From: Protula sp. h YS-2021
Taxonomy: Eukaryota; Annelida; Polychaeta; Sabellida; Serpulidae
NCBI GenBank assembly: GCA_949752745.1
Contig: OX457029.1
Span: 17,812,615-17,876,614, forward strand
Length of the DNA: 64,000 bases
Reading direction: 5' to 3'
This document shows, piece by piece, positions 45,601 to 56,866 of the stretch (position 1 is its first letter; each line of letters opens with the position of its first letter). The notes under the pieces are model-generated. The model ran no database searches. It was given only the letters and a program-made list of their open reading frames with translations, and was not told the DNA's origin. The translations under genes were made by a program, and so were the position numbers.

Positions 45601-45981
45601 AGGAGGAGATACCATTTTTCAACTTGAAAGCGTATATACGCACATACTTTCGACGATTGCTATAGCCCCTGCTTCTGTAGAAGCTGGGGTTACAAAGTTT
45701 TAAGTATTATTAAGCGTCTTGAGCAATATTAAAGATTTAGCAGGCACGCAACACACACACCCTCACATCCTCCACCCGCCTCCACATACACACATAACAG
45801 ACAGCAAACTGATGACGATAGTCGGCTGGGCTAAAAAAGTGAATTTCTGTTTTTCTAATGGAGTACATCACGAAATGTGAATGTGTCTATTGTAGTTGGC
45901 AACCATTTTGAAAATTCGGTAACTCGAACTTTTTTTCTTGCCCCAAGCATTTCTACTTACTAAATATGCAATGTATAAATA
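45601..45981. other. Linker with AGTCGGCTGGGCTAAAAA end
   Basis: The end (45813-45838) resembles ends near 41195 and 31860, probably the boundary of the S1/S2 elements. An (AC)-rich tract lies at 45750-45795. Confidence 0.4.
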
Positions 45982-46470
45982 TACCGTATTTTGCCGTGTA
46001 TAATACGCTCCCATGTATAATATGCACCCCGACTTTAGATTGAAATATCGCGGAATTTCGATAATACCATGTATAATACGCACCGCAGCCACTGCCCTCC
46101 AACCCCCTCCCCTTTTCTTAAAAATTTTTTGGAATGGTTATTAAAGTGTCTAAAATCTTTACGAATAACGATTGACTACTCCCGTATTTTATTCTTTTGA
46201 ATTTCGTGACCAATGATTTTTTGGAGCAAACAGATAAGCGACTCACTCTCTCTTGAATATCGTAATCGTCCCAGAAACAGAGACAATGGTATGTCCGGGT
46301 TATTTACCCATTTTACTTGTCCAGATAAGGAACCCCGCAATTTGCGTCTGTCCGTGTCCTGCTTATGAAAAAAGTGAAATTTTTTCTTTAATTCCATATA
46401 TAATACGTACCCCAATTTCGATCCAAATTTCAGAGACGAAAATACGTACGACACACGGCAAAATACGGTA
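45982..46470. mobile_element. MITE with TACCGTATTTTGCCGTGTATAATACG ends
   Basis: Inverse ends TACCGTATTTTGCCGTGT (45982) and ACACGGCAAAATACGGTA (to 46470), with further GTATAATACG-type motifs in both arms (near 46015, 46065, 46395). About 490 bp, no coding capacity. Target duplication unclear (perhaps TA). Confidence 0.75.
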
Positions 46471-46738
46471 GTTGCATGCCTATTTTGTGTTCTCTGGTTT
46501 GGCAAGGTATCGACTCTGTTTCTATTTTCGCTTCAATTCATCAAATCATTCCTCAAATACAGACGTCTGATTTAAACATTTCAGTGTTTTACGGAATCGT
46601 CGGCCACACATGATTCCACGGGTAGTTTGCAATTTTAAGCAATGGTTACTGAAGTCAAGTAATATATATTTCCTTGAGTACCTTTTGCCCCTACCCCACA
46701 ACCCGGCCTGCTACGTACTCCAGTGGCACGAAACACAC

Positions 46739-47089
46739 GTGACGTTTTAAGGAATTAAAACGCATTTTTATGTGTTTTTGGAGTTTAACCTAAGCAATGC
46801 TGCCAATTTGATAAATGAAGTCCATCAGTGCTTCAGCGCGCAAATAAAAACAATGAAAACACTACCACGTGTTTTTTTGTTTATTTCTCCCCCTAACGAG
46901 ATTAGGTCAAACTGCCACAAAGGAGGTGACGTCACATTAATTTTTGTGCTTAAAGAAGTCAACTTTCCCCGGTCAAAAGACTATCGTGGGTTTTTTTGGT
47001 GGTGTGGGTTAAATTTGCTTGGCAGCATTGCTAAGGTTAAACTCCAAAAACACATAAAAATGCGTTTTAATTCCTTAAAACGTCACTTT
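46739..47089. mobile_element. Palindromic MITE (350 bp) related to the ends of the DIRS-bearing segment
   Basis: GTGACGTTTTAAGGAATTAAAACGC... at 46739 is inverse to ...GCGTTTTAATTCCTTAAAACGTCAC at 47089, about 50 bases. Its interior (ATGCTGCCAATTTGAT, AACTGCCACAAAGGAGGTGACGTCA) is inverse to 51340-51500. Confidence 0.75.
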
Positions 47090-47709
47090 TACTGTATTTT
47101 GGAGCTACTTTAACCCAGCAATGCTGCCAATTTGATAGACGTGAAACCGGAGGTGGGTGTCTTTTGTTCCAACATGAAATTTTTTTTGTTTTCCATGTCA
47201 TGCGAATTTCTATGTTCCGCGAATTTTCTGTCACGCGAAGTGTGCGTCACCTCCTTTTCGGCGTGGACGGTAATATTTCTAGAGTATTTGAATTCGTAAT
47301 TACTTAGCGAATCAACCTTACTCTCCCCACGCCGTTTCTACCCTGTCGGTACCACATGGTGCGGTGAGGAGCTCTGTTTTCCTAGCTCGTTACATGCTCC
47401 CCCCTTTTCTTTTCCTATCCTTACTCTTGCTTTTCGTTTGATTTTTGCTGTACTGTCTATTTCGGTACAATGAGCTCATTGTGAACTAAACTGTCTGTTG
47501 ATACGTAACGTCCTCTGTTATGACTTTTCTGGAGTAACATAGTGTATTTATTTTAGGTTGTCATGACACGACAGTTCGTCTGTACAGAATCACTGCGCTG
47601 CCGGTGGCTTGGGAGCTTGCTTCGTGGGATTCTTTCCGGTGTGCCGGTTCTTTCCCCCGTTCTTGTTTGACTTTCTGCGAGAATCAAATAGAGAGGAGTT
47701 AAGTACATA

Positions 47710-48513
47710 TTAGCTGTCAGACAGAGAAACCTTTCCCCCCGACACGAAAGGCCCCAGTTTGTGTACGCCCGTGGATGAATCGGTGGAAAAATCCTGTAAG
47801 TAGTATGAAATGAATGTATTTGGTGACGTCCATGAGCCCGCCCGAAGCAGTTCTTCTAGAGACGCCCCTTTACAGAACGCCAGTGAATTTGCCACGTGTC
47901 TGACCTGATGGGCTTTTATACTGAGAGCTGGCAGTGTATTCGGGTCAGAGCCAGACTTCTGATATGCCATTACGATCGTGTTCTTCAAGTAGTTTGAGAT
48001 CGTCTGCTCCCCTACATCCTTTGACCGACCTGCTACGTAGGAGATTATTAGTCGTTTTTGCTCGGAGTGTCTGTACTTGCTCGGCGTTTCTAGGTAATAG
48101 CGCAGCGTGTGTACTGGGCAGAGTGCCTTTTCAGCTGTATCGCAGAAATACTCAAACAACTTCCATTGGGAGAGATATACCGTGGTCGTGGAGTCTGCAT
48201 GTATCTTATCCAGCCGTGTTTGTACCTTCACTGAAAATCCCAGCGACTCCGCTACTGAGTGCCTATGCACCAGAGGTGGAGTTGGAAAAGATGTGGGTTT
48301 GGGTGATGGTATTCCCAATGGGGCTGTCTTAACATTCCTGGATGTATTGGCAGCGCGAATTGTTTGACTCGTGGGCACTGTAGTAGCAGAGGGAACCAGT
48401 GTTTCTCTGGTAGCAGAGGTGCCACTAATAGGAGACGCCGGGGTGACTGGCGTGGTGAGACGTTGGGGGGAATGCATACAGAATCTCGTCCGGCCACTCC
48501 CATTGCAGAGCAT
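47710..48513 (-). pseudogene. DIRS tyrosine recombinase, internally deleted
   Basis: Open over 267 codons with stop at the 47710 end. The C-terminal catalytic part is present: CPVHTLRYYL, then ISNYLKNTIVMAY, HQVRH (the H-x-x-R box) and AGSWTSPNTFISYYL, whose last part holds the nucleophilic Tyr. The N-terminal part starts correctly (VYLSQWKLFEYFC) but runs straight into AEKALCPVHTL. About 100-150 residues usual in this family, including the region with the first catalytic Arg, are missing. The first ~100 codons (Pro/Ser/Thr-rich) overlap the RNase H frame. Probably inactive because of the deletion, though the frame is still open. Confidence 0.75.
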
Positions 48514-49249
48514 CTACTGCTGTCGCTTGTTCGTCCGGGCAGGGAGATACGTAGCATGGGAGTTGGGTTGTGAGGCTGTTCGCAAATAGATCCAACTGCC
48601 GGGGCCCCCACGGTGACTGTGTCTGTATCCACCAGAATGTCTGTCGGTCCAGTGTCCATTCTGTCGCTACCACGGTCCCCCGGCGAGAGGCCAGGTCTGC
48701 CACTACATTGAACAGGCCTCGAATATGTTGGGGTACAATCTGAAACTGCTGTTGCTGAGCGAACAATAGTATGTCTCTGGTCAGTGATCTTAACTTGCGA
48801 CAGCGTGTGCCTCCTTTGTGTTTCAGGTATGCCACGGTTGTCGTATTGTCGATCAGGAATAACACTGTCTGTTTGTGTAGCTGTCGATGCAGCAGTGAGC
48901 AAGCATGCTTGACAGCCCACATCTCTTTGACGTTTATGTGTGCTTCGCGAAGGTCGTCCTCCCATAGCCCTGACCATGTCTGACCTCTGAAGAACACCCC
49001 CCACCCTGTCGTCGACGCATCGGTTTGTACCTGGCAGTCGATGGATGGCGTGGTGAATGGCACCCCGGTCGTCAGATTGTCTCGTTCGCTCCACCATGTG
49101 AGGTCCGCCCTTGCTTCTGCCGTCAGATGAACTCTGCGTCCTCTCGCCCGACCCTGAAACAATGCTCGGCGAACCAGGGCTTGAAATTCCCTGAAATGAA
49201 GACGTCCCAGAATCACTGTTTTCTCCGTAGCGGTGAGTAGTCCCAGCAA
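48425..49249 (-). CDS. DIRS RNase H domain
   Basis: About 274 codons open, and the frame continues upstream into the reverse transcriptase tail (GLQVNLAKSELQPTQTITFLG at about 49430-49370, in a shifted frame). RNase H residues counted from 49249: D77 (QTDAST), E109 (NVKEMWA), D134 (LIDNTTT) and the later Asp in NVVADLASRR. WGVFFRGQTWSGLW and the HINVKEMWAV block are typical of DIRS/Ngaro RNase H. It ends at a stop after HPGVSY and overlaps the recombinase frame by about 90 bases. Confidence 0.8.
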   Translation of the reverse strand: MLGLLTATEKTVILGRLHFREFQALVRRALFQGRARGRRVHLTAEARADLTWWSERDNLTTGVPFTTPSIDCQVQTDASTTGWGVFFRGQTWSGLWEDDLREAHINVKEMWAVKHACSLLHRQLHKQTVLFLIDNTTTVAYLKHKGGTRCRKLRSLTRDILLFAQQQQFQIVPQHIRGLFNVVADLASRRGTVVATEWTLDRQTFWWIQTQSPWGPRQLDLFANSLTTQLPCYVSPCPDEQATAVDALQWEWPDEILYAFPPTSHHASHPGVSY

Positions 49250-49369
49250 GCTTTCGAGTCTTTCCAGAGAAGGTTGCGTGTGACTGAGTACTGTCTGTTT
49301 TTTCCCTTCATCAATTTTTGCATGCGATTTTCGTTACATACCTTGCCGGAAATCGAATACGTCTCCTAG

Positions 49370-49875
49370 AAAGGTGATGGTCTGCGTGGGTTGTAGTTCT
49401 GACTTGGCGAGATTCACTTGTAACCCCACTTCTAGACATTGCTACCAGTTCGCGGGACTACTGTAAAGACCCATGGTGCTGGAGCTAAGCCGAATGGCAG
49501 GGCAAGGAACCTGTAGTTCTTTCCTGCAACGCTGAAGCATAGAAATCTCCAACTGTTGCGGTGCATGGGTATGTGAAAATACGCGTCGGTAAGGTCGATT
49601 GACGTTGCCCCAATACCTTTGCGTGGTGCCTCGCGAATGACTTGGTTGGTGTCCATTCGAAATGTCGGTACGAGCAGAAACTGGTTTAGCGCTGACAAGT
49701 TGTGTTTCCGTACTTGCAGTAAGGCGTGCCATTGCCCTGGGGTAAATCCATTGCATTCATCGCATGTATGTTCTGGTGTACACTGCGGTAAGCCCTCTGT
49801 AGCACGTTCACGGCACTTCGGGCAGGAGCTGTGTGGATCGAGGTGTGACATACGATGCCCACATACTGGCCCCAC
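49370..49875 (-). pseudogene. DIRS gag-like/reverse transcriptase fragment lacking the catalytic YxDD part
   Basis: The frame begins with Cys/His pairs typical of the N-terminal ORF (SHLDPHSSCPKCR, HTCDEC) and passes at once into the reverse transcriptase: NLSALNQFLLVPTFRMDT, TSIDLTDAYFHIPMH, LALPFGLAPAPWVFT. Then it breaks. The next recognisable text, GLQVNLAKSELQPTQ, normally lies some 70-80 residues further on, beyond the YLDD catalytic motif, which is absent. A second deletion must lie between the Cys-rich part and NLSALN. A dead enzyme. Confidence 0.8.
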
Positions 49876-51080
49876 ATAGTATGACTTCTTCCCGGACTGC
49901 GACCTGAAAATCGAGCAAATGTTGTTCCAGGTGAGTTTCAGCTCGTAGGTACAACCGCTTCGTCATGATCAAACCCGTTCTGAAGCAACATCTGTTTGTT
50001 ATGACGAATGAAAACTTGCTGTATTTTCAGCGCCACATCCCTTTATTGCTACGTAATGTTTACGCCCAACTGCCCGTGGCAAGTGTTAACCTGTAGTTAC
50101 ACTGATCTATTGTTATGACAAGACTCCACTGTCGCGCGAATCTCAGTTGTCATTACAAAACCGTATACTGCAACTAGTGACCTTCCGACAAGTGTGCTCA
50201 CTTTAACCCCGTATCTAGCCATCTGTGAATTACAATTTATCGGAAGCATTCGTTTTACTGTATTTTGAATGCCCATTACCCAGGACTCACAGTAAATTCG
50301 GCTGTACATGCGAACTTTCTTGTCATGCGAACCTGCTGTCGTGACAGAAGGATCAATGTCTTACGAAGTTTGGAGTGGAATTCCTCGTAGTTTGACCGCT
50401 GATTTTGAGCTTCCACGAGGTCATTCCCAGAGTGGGGTGAAATATATATTAGATAGGACTAAAAGACAACTAAATCCCCTATTAGTCCTACCCAAACCCC
50501 TTTGCTTTCGCAGTGCGAGTGCAGAATAACTTTGCTGTCGTGCGGCGTGTGAGGTGTTGTCAATACAACAAGTCACGTGACGTCGTACAGACAAGGGGAA
50601 AACCCGCGGTGCATTCCTAGAGGATTTCCCGAGAAAAAACACCCAAAACCTACCCTGCGAGTCTCCTGGACAAGGGAGGGGGGGGGGGGTGCGTAGCCCT
50701 GTTCTGCCAGGCAGTAAGCATCTCATTCATGCAAATTAGGCCTGTAAGGCTTGGGAAACCCCTTTTTTTCTCGCCGCGGTTGATGGTTCCATGACATTTA
50801 TCGTGGCCTAGATAATGTCAGGCACCAAAAAGCGCCCCAAACTGCAAAAAATTGCGATTTGGGTATGGATCCTGTGGTGGGCAGCAAGACCGAAGTGTGA
50901 AGAACGCACTGACGGCGCTGGCTGCGCAATCTGAAGGTAGGGGGTGAGGAAAAAGACATCGTACGCGGCCCCGCCAAAATGGAGTGTTGCTGTCCGACAG
51001 CTGCGAACAAAAAACCTTTTCCAGACTCTCCCAGACCCCGGATCACACGACTCAACGCTGCTAGGCAACGTTAGTCGAAC
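49876..51080. other. Non-coding flank of the DIRS remnant
   Basis: No recognisable protein. Contains TGACGTCGTACAGAC (near 50578) and a poly-G at 50687-50698. Text CATGCGAAC...GTCATGCGAACCTG at 50308-50335 resembles 47205-47245 in inverted sense, so it may be part of terminal or internal complementary regions. Confidence 0.4.
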
Positions 51081-51639
51081 CTAGCATAGATCCATTGGCA
51101 GAATGTAGCTCCGAGCGAGACGATAGCCCCGAATGAGCAAACACTGGATCTGGTAGGTTCCGAAGCACAAAGTGCCGAATTGTGCAACAACTACGGCAAG
51201 GAACCTAGGTTCCTGGCCACCAAACGAAGCAGAAACTTTCATTTGTGAAGTATGTTGAACAATCCAGAAAGAATATCCGAAAATCTCGTGTGAAAACGAA
51301 AAAAGATATACTAAATAGAAAGTGCTTCTGAATTTTTGCGCGCAAAAATAAATGCGACATCACCTCCTTTGTGGCAGTTTGACCTAATCTCGTTAGAGGG
51401 AGAAATAAACAAAAAAAAACACGTGGTAGTGTTTTCATTGTTTTTATTTGCGCGCTGAAGTACTGATAGACTTCATTAATCAAATTGGCAGCATTGCTGG
51501 GTTAAAGTAGCTCCAAAATACAGTAAAACTAATATATATGCACGCACACATACTTCCTGACCTGAGTAGGGTTAAAAATGTTGCTACTAAAAGATTTTTA
51601 AACCAATGATTTCCTGTCACACACGATACATCCCTCCCA

Positions 51640-53408
51640 GAGGTGCAGACATGGAAAGTTTTGGTGTAAGAGTTCCAAGCGTGATCACCGGCCTATGCAG
51701 CACTGGTAGAAGTTCAGACAAGCGTGACTTACCAGCCCATGTAAGACAGGCAGAGGCCCAGACAGGCGTGACTTACTTGCCTATGCAGTACTGGCAGAAG
51801 TTCAGACAAGCGTGACTTACCAGTCTATGTAAGACAGGCAGAGGCCCAGACAAGCGTGACTTACCAGTCTATGTAGGACGGGCAGAGGTCCAGACAAGCG
51901 TAACTTACCAGCCTATGTTAACACAGGCAGAGGTCCAGACAAGCGTGACTTACCAGCCCATGTAAGACAGGCAGAGGTCTAGACAAGCGTGACTTACCAG
52001 CCTATGCAAGACAGGCAGAGGTCCAGAGAAGCGTAACTTTCCAGTCTATATAAGGCAGGCAGAGGCCCAGCCAAGCGTGACTTACCAGCCTATGTAAGAT
52101 AGGCAGAGGCCCAGACAAGCGTGATTTACCAGACCATGTAAGATAGGCAGAGGCCCAGACAAGTGTGACTTACCAGTCTATATAAGACAGGCAGAGGCCC
52201 AGACAGGCGTGACTTACCAGACAACGAAAGATAGGCAGAGGCCCAGACAAGCGCGACTTACCAGCCTATGAAAGACAGGCAGAGGCCCAGACAAGTGTGA
52301 CTTACCAGTCTATGTAAGACAGGCAGAGGCCCAGACAGGCGTGACTTACCAGTCTATGTAAGACAGGCAGAGGCCCAGACAGGCGTGACTTACCAGTCTA
52401 TGTGGGACAGGCAGAGGCACAGACAAGCGTGACTAACCAGTCTATGTAAGACAGGCAGACGCCAAGACAGGCGTGACTTACCAGACAATGTAAGACAGGC
52501 AGAGGCCCAGACAAGCGTGACTTACCAGCCTATGTAAGACAGGCACAGGCCCAGACAAGCGTGACTTACCAGCCTATGTAAGAGAGGCAGAGGTCCAGAC
52601 AAGCGCAAGTTACCAGTCTATATAAGACAGGCAGAGGCCAAGACAGGCGTGACTTACTAGACAATGTGAGACAGTCAGAGGCCCAGGCAAGCGTGACTTA
52701 CCAGCCTATGAAAGACAGGCACAGGCCCAGACAAACGTGACTTACCAGCCTATGTAAGACAGGCAAAGAGCCAGACAAACGTAACTTACGAGCCTATGTA
52801 AGACAGACAGAAGGCCAGACAGGCGTGACTTACCAGCCTATGTAAGACAGGCAGAGGCCCAGACAAGCGTGACTTACCAGCCTATGTAAGACAGGCAGAG
52901 GCCCAGACAAGCGTGACTTACCAGTCTATGTAGGACAGACAGAGGCCCAGACAAGTGTAACTTACCAGTCTATGTGGGACAGGCAGAAGTTCAGACAAGC
53001 GTGACTTACCAGCCTATGTAAGACAGGCAGAGGCCGAGACAAGCGTGACTTACCAGCCTGTGAAGGACAGGCAGAGGCCCAGAGAAACGTGACTTACCAG
53101 CCTGTGTAGGACAGGCAGAGGCCCAGCCAAGCGTGACTTACCAGCCTATGTAAGATAGGCAGAGGCCCAGACAGGCGTGACTTACCAGCCTATGTAAGAC
53201 AGGCAGAAGTTCAGACAAGCGTGACTTACCAGCCTATGTAAGACAGGCAGAGGCCCAGACAAGCGTGACTTACCAGCCTATGTAAGACAGGCAGAAGTTC
53301 AGACAAGCGTGACTTACCAGCCTATGTAAGACAGGCAGAGGCCCAGACAAGCGTGACGTACCAGCCTATGTCGGACAGGCAGAGGCCCAGACACACAGCG
53401 TGACTTAC
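51640..53408. repeat. 44-bp minisatellite carrying about 40 copies of the mTOR exon-4 splice donor
   Basis: About 40 units of GCGTGACTTACCAGCCTATG TAAGACAGGCAGAGGCCCAGACAA (split after 20 bases). On the minus strand a unit reads ...CTGCCTGTCTTACATAGGCTGgtaagtcacgc, i.e. the last bases of mTOR exon 4 with its donor. Some units near 51700-51800 and 53200-53300 keep the exon text further (TTCTGCCAGTACTGCATAGGC against TTTGCCAGTGCTACATAGGC). The array therefore arose by tandem duplication of about 27 exon bases plus about 17 intron bases. Not CRISPR: no spacers. Confidence 0.93.
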
Positions 53409-53589
53409 CAGCCTATGTAGCACTGGCAAAGGTTCTCATGTGAAGTTGCTTGTTCAATCAATAACTGCACTTGTGTTGGCACATCCATTGTTTCTTCTGT
53501 CGCGAAATCTCGCCCTGTCAATTTCTCACGCACCCGCCGCACAATCTTCAATGCGCGTTGATTGGATACATCCGGCACGTTCTCTCCCT
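53409..53589 (-). CDS. MTOR: mTOR FATC exon
   Basis: 181 bases: acceptor GTGACTGCAG ends at 53590, donor GTAAGT starts at 53408. It encodes [19 protein letters not shown], then [10 protein letters not shown], then the FATC domain ([20 protein letters not shown] and CYIGW), leaving TG of the final Trp to be completed by the next exon. FATC contacts the kinase catalytic core and is needed for activity. Identity is clear from LTGRDF, VPTQV-x-LLI and [15 protein letters not shown], which are almost unchanged from other animals. Downstream, the donor is followed within 47 bases by the first of about 40 donor copies. Reading through the donor gives TGG TAA, a stop before CPFW. Confidence 0.96.
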
Positions 53590-54535
53590 CTGCAGTCACA
53601 AAATCAGGCGTACTGATCATGCCAACTAGAAATTACCGTGAAATTACAATATACGTAGCAATACTGTGAATACACTGTGCAAACCGAGCAGTCACGTATT
53701 CTTTTCTTATTTCTTTTTCACAACTTCACATGTATTCTTATTTTAATTAACCGTAAATTTCCTGCAGTGCAAATATAAATAGTACAGTTGACAATACTTT
53801 GCTTTATGTAAAGTTTCTTTGAGGATGAATAAAGAAAATATTTACAATGCCTTGTGTTTTATGCATTTCATTTGAATGAGGTCAAAAAGGGATGTTTGGT
53901 GGTGCGTTAATGAACTCCGGCTGGAATCCTGTGACGTTTTACATGACAACTAACGTTTTACATTTGCAGAATAAAGCTGAAATTAACTTTTAAAGCGAGA
54001 AAAATATCCTTGTTTCTCATCCCGACCATTGCTAAAATCTCAAATAAAAAAGAATTGGCCCAGCCTGGTCTGAACAAATCCGAATAATAATTGAAAAATA
54101 AAAAGCCCGGCTGGTAGGTGTACAAAATTTAATGATTTACCCAGAAGGCCGACAAAAGGACCGTAAACATCCTTTCAAAGGGTAATTTATCTTAAAATGT
54201 GCAGTAACAATTTAAATGCTTCGAACTTGCAAATTAACACAGGTGTCTTGCCATATAAAAGTTTTATAAAATCATTAAAATATATTTTGAGAAAACAAAA
54301 ATCACACAAGAAATTTTTGGTTAATGGCTGGTCACCGAAATTTTCAAAAAGAATAGAACAAGTCATCGTAGCCCTCAACTGGAATCGGAAATCCAAGATG
54401 GCGGCCTATAGAACCTTGAAATTTGGTCAAGGTCAGAAAAAAAAGAAAACATGCACTAACTCACTACTATAGGTCATCTATGTACTAAATAATGCAGGAA
54501 AGAGATTATCCGGTTTGCAGTAACAGAATGCGATA
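53590..54535. other. Intron DNA, no recognised feature
   Basis: AT-rich. An ATG-started open stretch at 54197-54472 (91 codons, Lys-rich) lacks any motif I know. ATCCAAGATGGCGGCC at 54391 is a common repeat-type phrase. Confidence 0.45.
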
Positions 54536-54539
54536 GATT

Positions 54540-55110
54540 TAAAACAGCCCTAGCGTTGGACTGTTCCTAAAAATGAAAGCAATCTGACTAAGATTATTTG
54601 CAGAAGAACTATTTTGAAAAAAAACTTGATACTCAACCTAAAAAAACATGCAAACAGCGGCATGAGGCCAATATTTAAAGGCGCACCAAAATAAAAAAAA
54701 CAAAAAAAACAAAAAAAAAACGAATTTTTAAAGAAAAGCTCTCATGAGGAGTAATATTCTAGAAGTTCCAATAAATTCAATCAAATTGCAGCAAGTAACG
54801 CATTAAATGCAAATGAACTGCAACCAATTGGCCAATTTTTGGCGAATCGCTAAGTAACTTTTCGAAAGAGAAACATCTAGAACATTCGTACATTTTTTTT
54901 AAGGAATCCGGTCAAAATTATGGGAGAAGCATTTTGAAAATTGGCTACTATTTTTTTTTAAATTTCCACGATTTAGCCAATATTTGGCGGGTTGCCAAAA
55001 AAGCAACTTTTCAAAAGATGACCACCTAGTGAGCATTTGTGCAAAATTTGAAGACAATCCTATCCAAGCTGTGGGGAAAAAGCCTTCGGAAAATTGACTA
55101 CCAAAAAGTT
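54540..55110. repeat. S2 repeats in the mTOR intron
   Basis: About four units, same orientation as at 38-40 kb, with poly-A near 54690-54720. Confidence 0.75.
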
Positions 55111-55360
55111 AAACAAGTTTGTCCAAGGACAAAGTCCCAGCTTACGAAAAGCAATAACACAAATTCCAGCGTGCATGAGCAAGGGAATTTTCATGAAAAA
55201 TTGGGCTTCAAAAGATGAGACGGCAAAGAGCTAGCTCAATAATAAATTTAGCACCGGACCAGAACATAGACCGATAAATGCATACAAAGATTTCATTCCC
55301 AGAAAAATAGGAAACAGATTTTTTGTATCTCTGGTAGATTGGATAGTCTATTTATTGCGT
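55111..55360. repeat. S2/S3 junction segment, copy 2
   Basis: Matches 40051-40290 along its length, in the same position between S2 and S3. Confidence 0.75.
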
Positions 55361-56290
55361 TTATTTAATTTTGCGTAGATGCGCGGCTCTCATTTTGGAA
55401 CACTGCACATGTTTATTTAACTTGCGTTGATGTGCGGTTCGGATTTCGGAGCAGCGCGCATGTTTTTTTAACTTGTATTGATGATCGGTACTTATTTTGG
55501 ACCGGTGCAAATGTTTATTTAACTTGCGCCAATGTGCGGCTCGCAATTCGGGCCAGTGTGCATGTTTATTTAATTTGCGATGATATCCGGTTCGCATTTC
55601 GGACCAGTATACCTGTTTCTTTAGGTGCGTTGATACGCGGTTCGCATTTTGGGACCAGTGAGCAGGTTCATTTAATTGCGTTGACGCGCGATTTGCATTT
55701 CGGACCAGAACGCATGTTTATTTAAGTCCCGTCGATGCCCGACTCTCATGTCTATTCAACTTGCGTCGATTCATGGTTCTTTCTTCGGACCACTGCGCAT
55801 GCTTATTTAATTTGCGTTGATGCGCGGTTCTCATTTCAGACCACTGCGCATGTCTATTCAACTTGCGTCGATGCGTGGTTCTTTTTTCGGACAAGTGCGC
55901 ATGTTTGTTTAACTTGCGTTGACGTGCGGTGCTTATTTTGGACCGGATCGCATGTTTATTTAACTTTAGTCGATGCGCGGTTCGCATTGCAGGCCATTGC
56001 CCATGTTTATTTAACTTGTGTTGATGCGTGGTTCTCATTTCAGACCAGTGCGCATGTTTCTTTGGGTTGCGTCGATGCGCGGTTCTTTTTTCGGACCAGT
56101 GCGCATATTTATTTAACTTGCGTTGATGCGCGGTTCACATTTCGGACCAATGCGCATGTTTATTTAACTTGCATCGATGCGCAGTACTTAATTTGGACTA
56201 CTGCGAATGTTTATTTAACTTGCGTCGATGTGCGGTTGTTAAATCTGACTACTGCGCAAGTTCATTTAACTTGCGTTTATGCGCTGTAGA
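55361..56290. repeat. S3 array: fourth and longest block
   Basis: About eighteen 51-bp units. Open frames on both strands follow the 17-codon period and are not genes. Confidence 0.88.
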
Positions 56291-56329
56291 AGATTCATTT
56301 AATTTTTTTTTTTTTTAAATTCCGAAAAA

Positions 56330-56728
56330 ATTTCAAAAGTTTTCCAATTTACTCAAAAAGCACAAGCCGTATACAAGACCCCCCTAGTGACGGCTCATAT
56401 CGAAAATAAATGAAATCTGTAGGAGGAAATGCATTATGAATTTTTTTCTTCAAAAATTCTCTCATCGACTGAAAAAGACAGGCCATATTCACGATATCCT
56501 AAGCATACCTTAGCCCCAAAAATAAATGATGTTTGATCAAAACTGCAGGAGAAAATGCATTTTGAGGTATTTCATCAAAAATTCCCCCCGAAATCAAAAA
56601 TTTCCAAGTCGAGTCAAATAGCACAAGCCGTATGCCAGACCTACCTAAGGATGCCTCATAGCAAAAATAAATGAAATCGGATACAAACTGTAGGAGGATA
56701 TGCATTTTGAAGTTTTTCTTCAAAAATT

Positions 56729-56765
<37 letters not shown>

Positions 56766-56828
56766 GAAATTGTCGGATCGACTAAAAAGCGCAAGTCGTA
56801 TGCTCAACCCCTTAGGGATGCCTCAAAC

Positions 56829-56866
<38 letters not shown>

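Larger units (their letters stand above)
47090..51530 (-). mobile_element. DIRS-type retrotransposon remnant between inverted ends
   Basis: Inverse ends of about 48 bases (CTGTATTTTGGAGCTACTTTAACCCAGCAATGCTGCC near 47095 and its inverse near 51525) enclose pieces of reverse transcriptase, RNase H and tyrosine recombinase in DIRS order on the minus strand. DIRS elements lack an integrase and insert with a tyrosine recombinase. I cannot tell whether these inverted ends belong to the DIRS element or to a host MITE into which it inserted. Internal deletions (see the three genes) show it is not autonomous. No methyltransferase domain was seen. Confidence 0.75.

Noticed and set aside
48252..49097. 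281-codon minus-strand frame overlapping the DIRS RNase H
   Set aside because: Out of frame with the recognised RNase H and recombinase domains; a shadow frame in GC-rich coding DNA.
51640..53408. CRISPR-like regular array
   Set aside because: Units are contiguous without unique spacers, and the unit is a copy of an exon edge of the neighbouring gene in a eukaryotic genome.
54197..54472. 91-codon Lys-rich frame with ATG in the mTOR intron
   Set aside because: No recognisable motif, no promoter or polyA context; could be chance in AT-rich DNA.
55432..56289. Open frames of 97-184 codons at S3
   Set aside because: The 51-bp unit equals 17 codons, so frames persist on both strands without selection.
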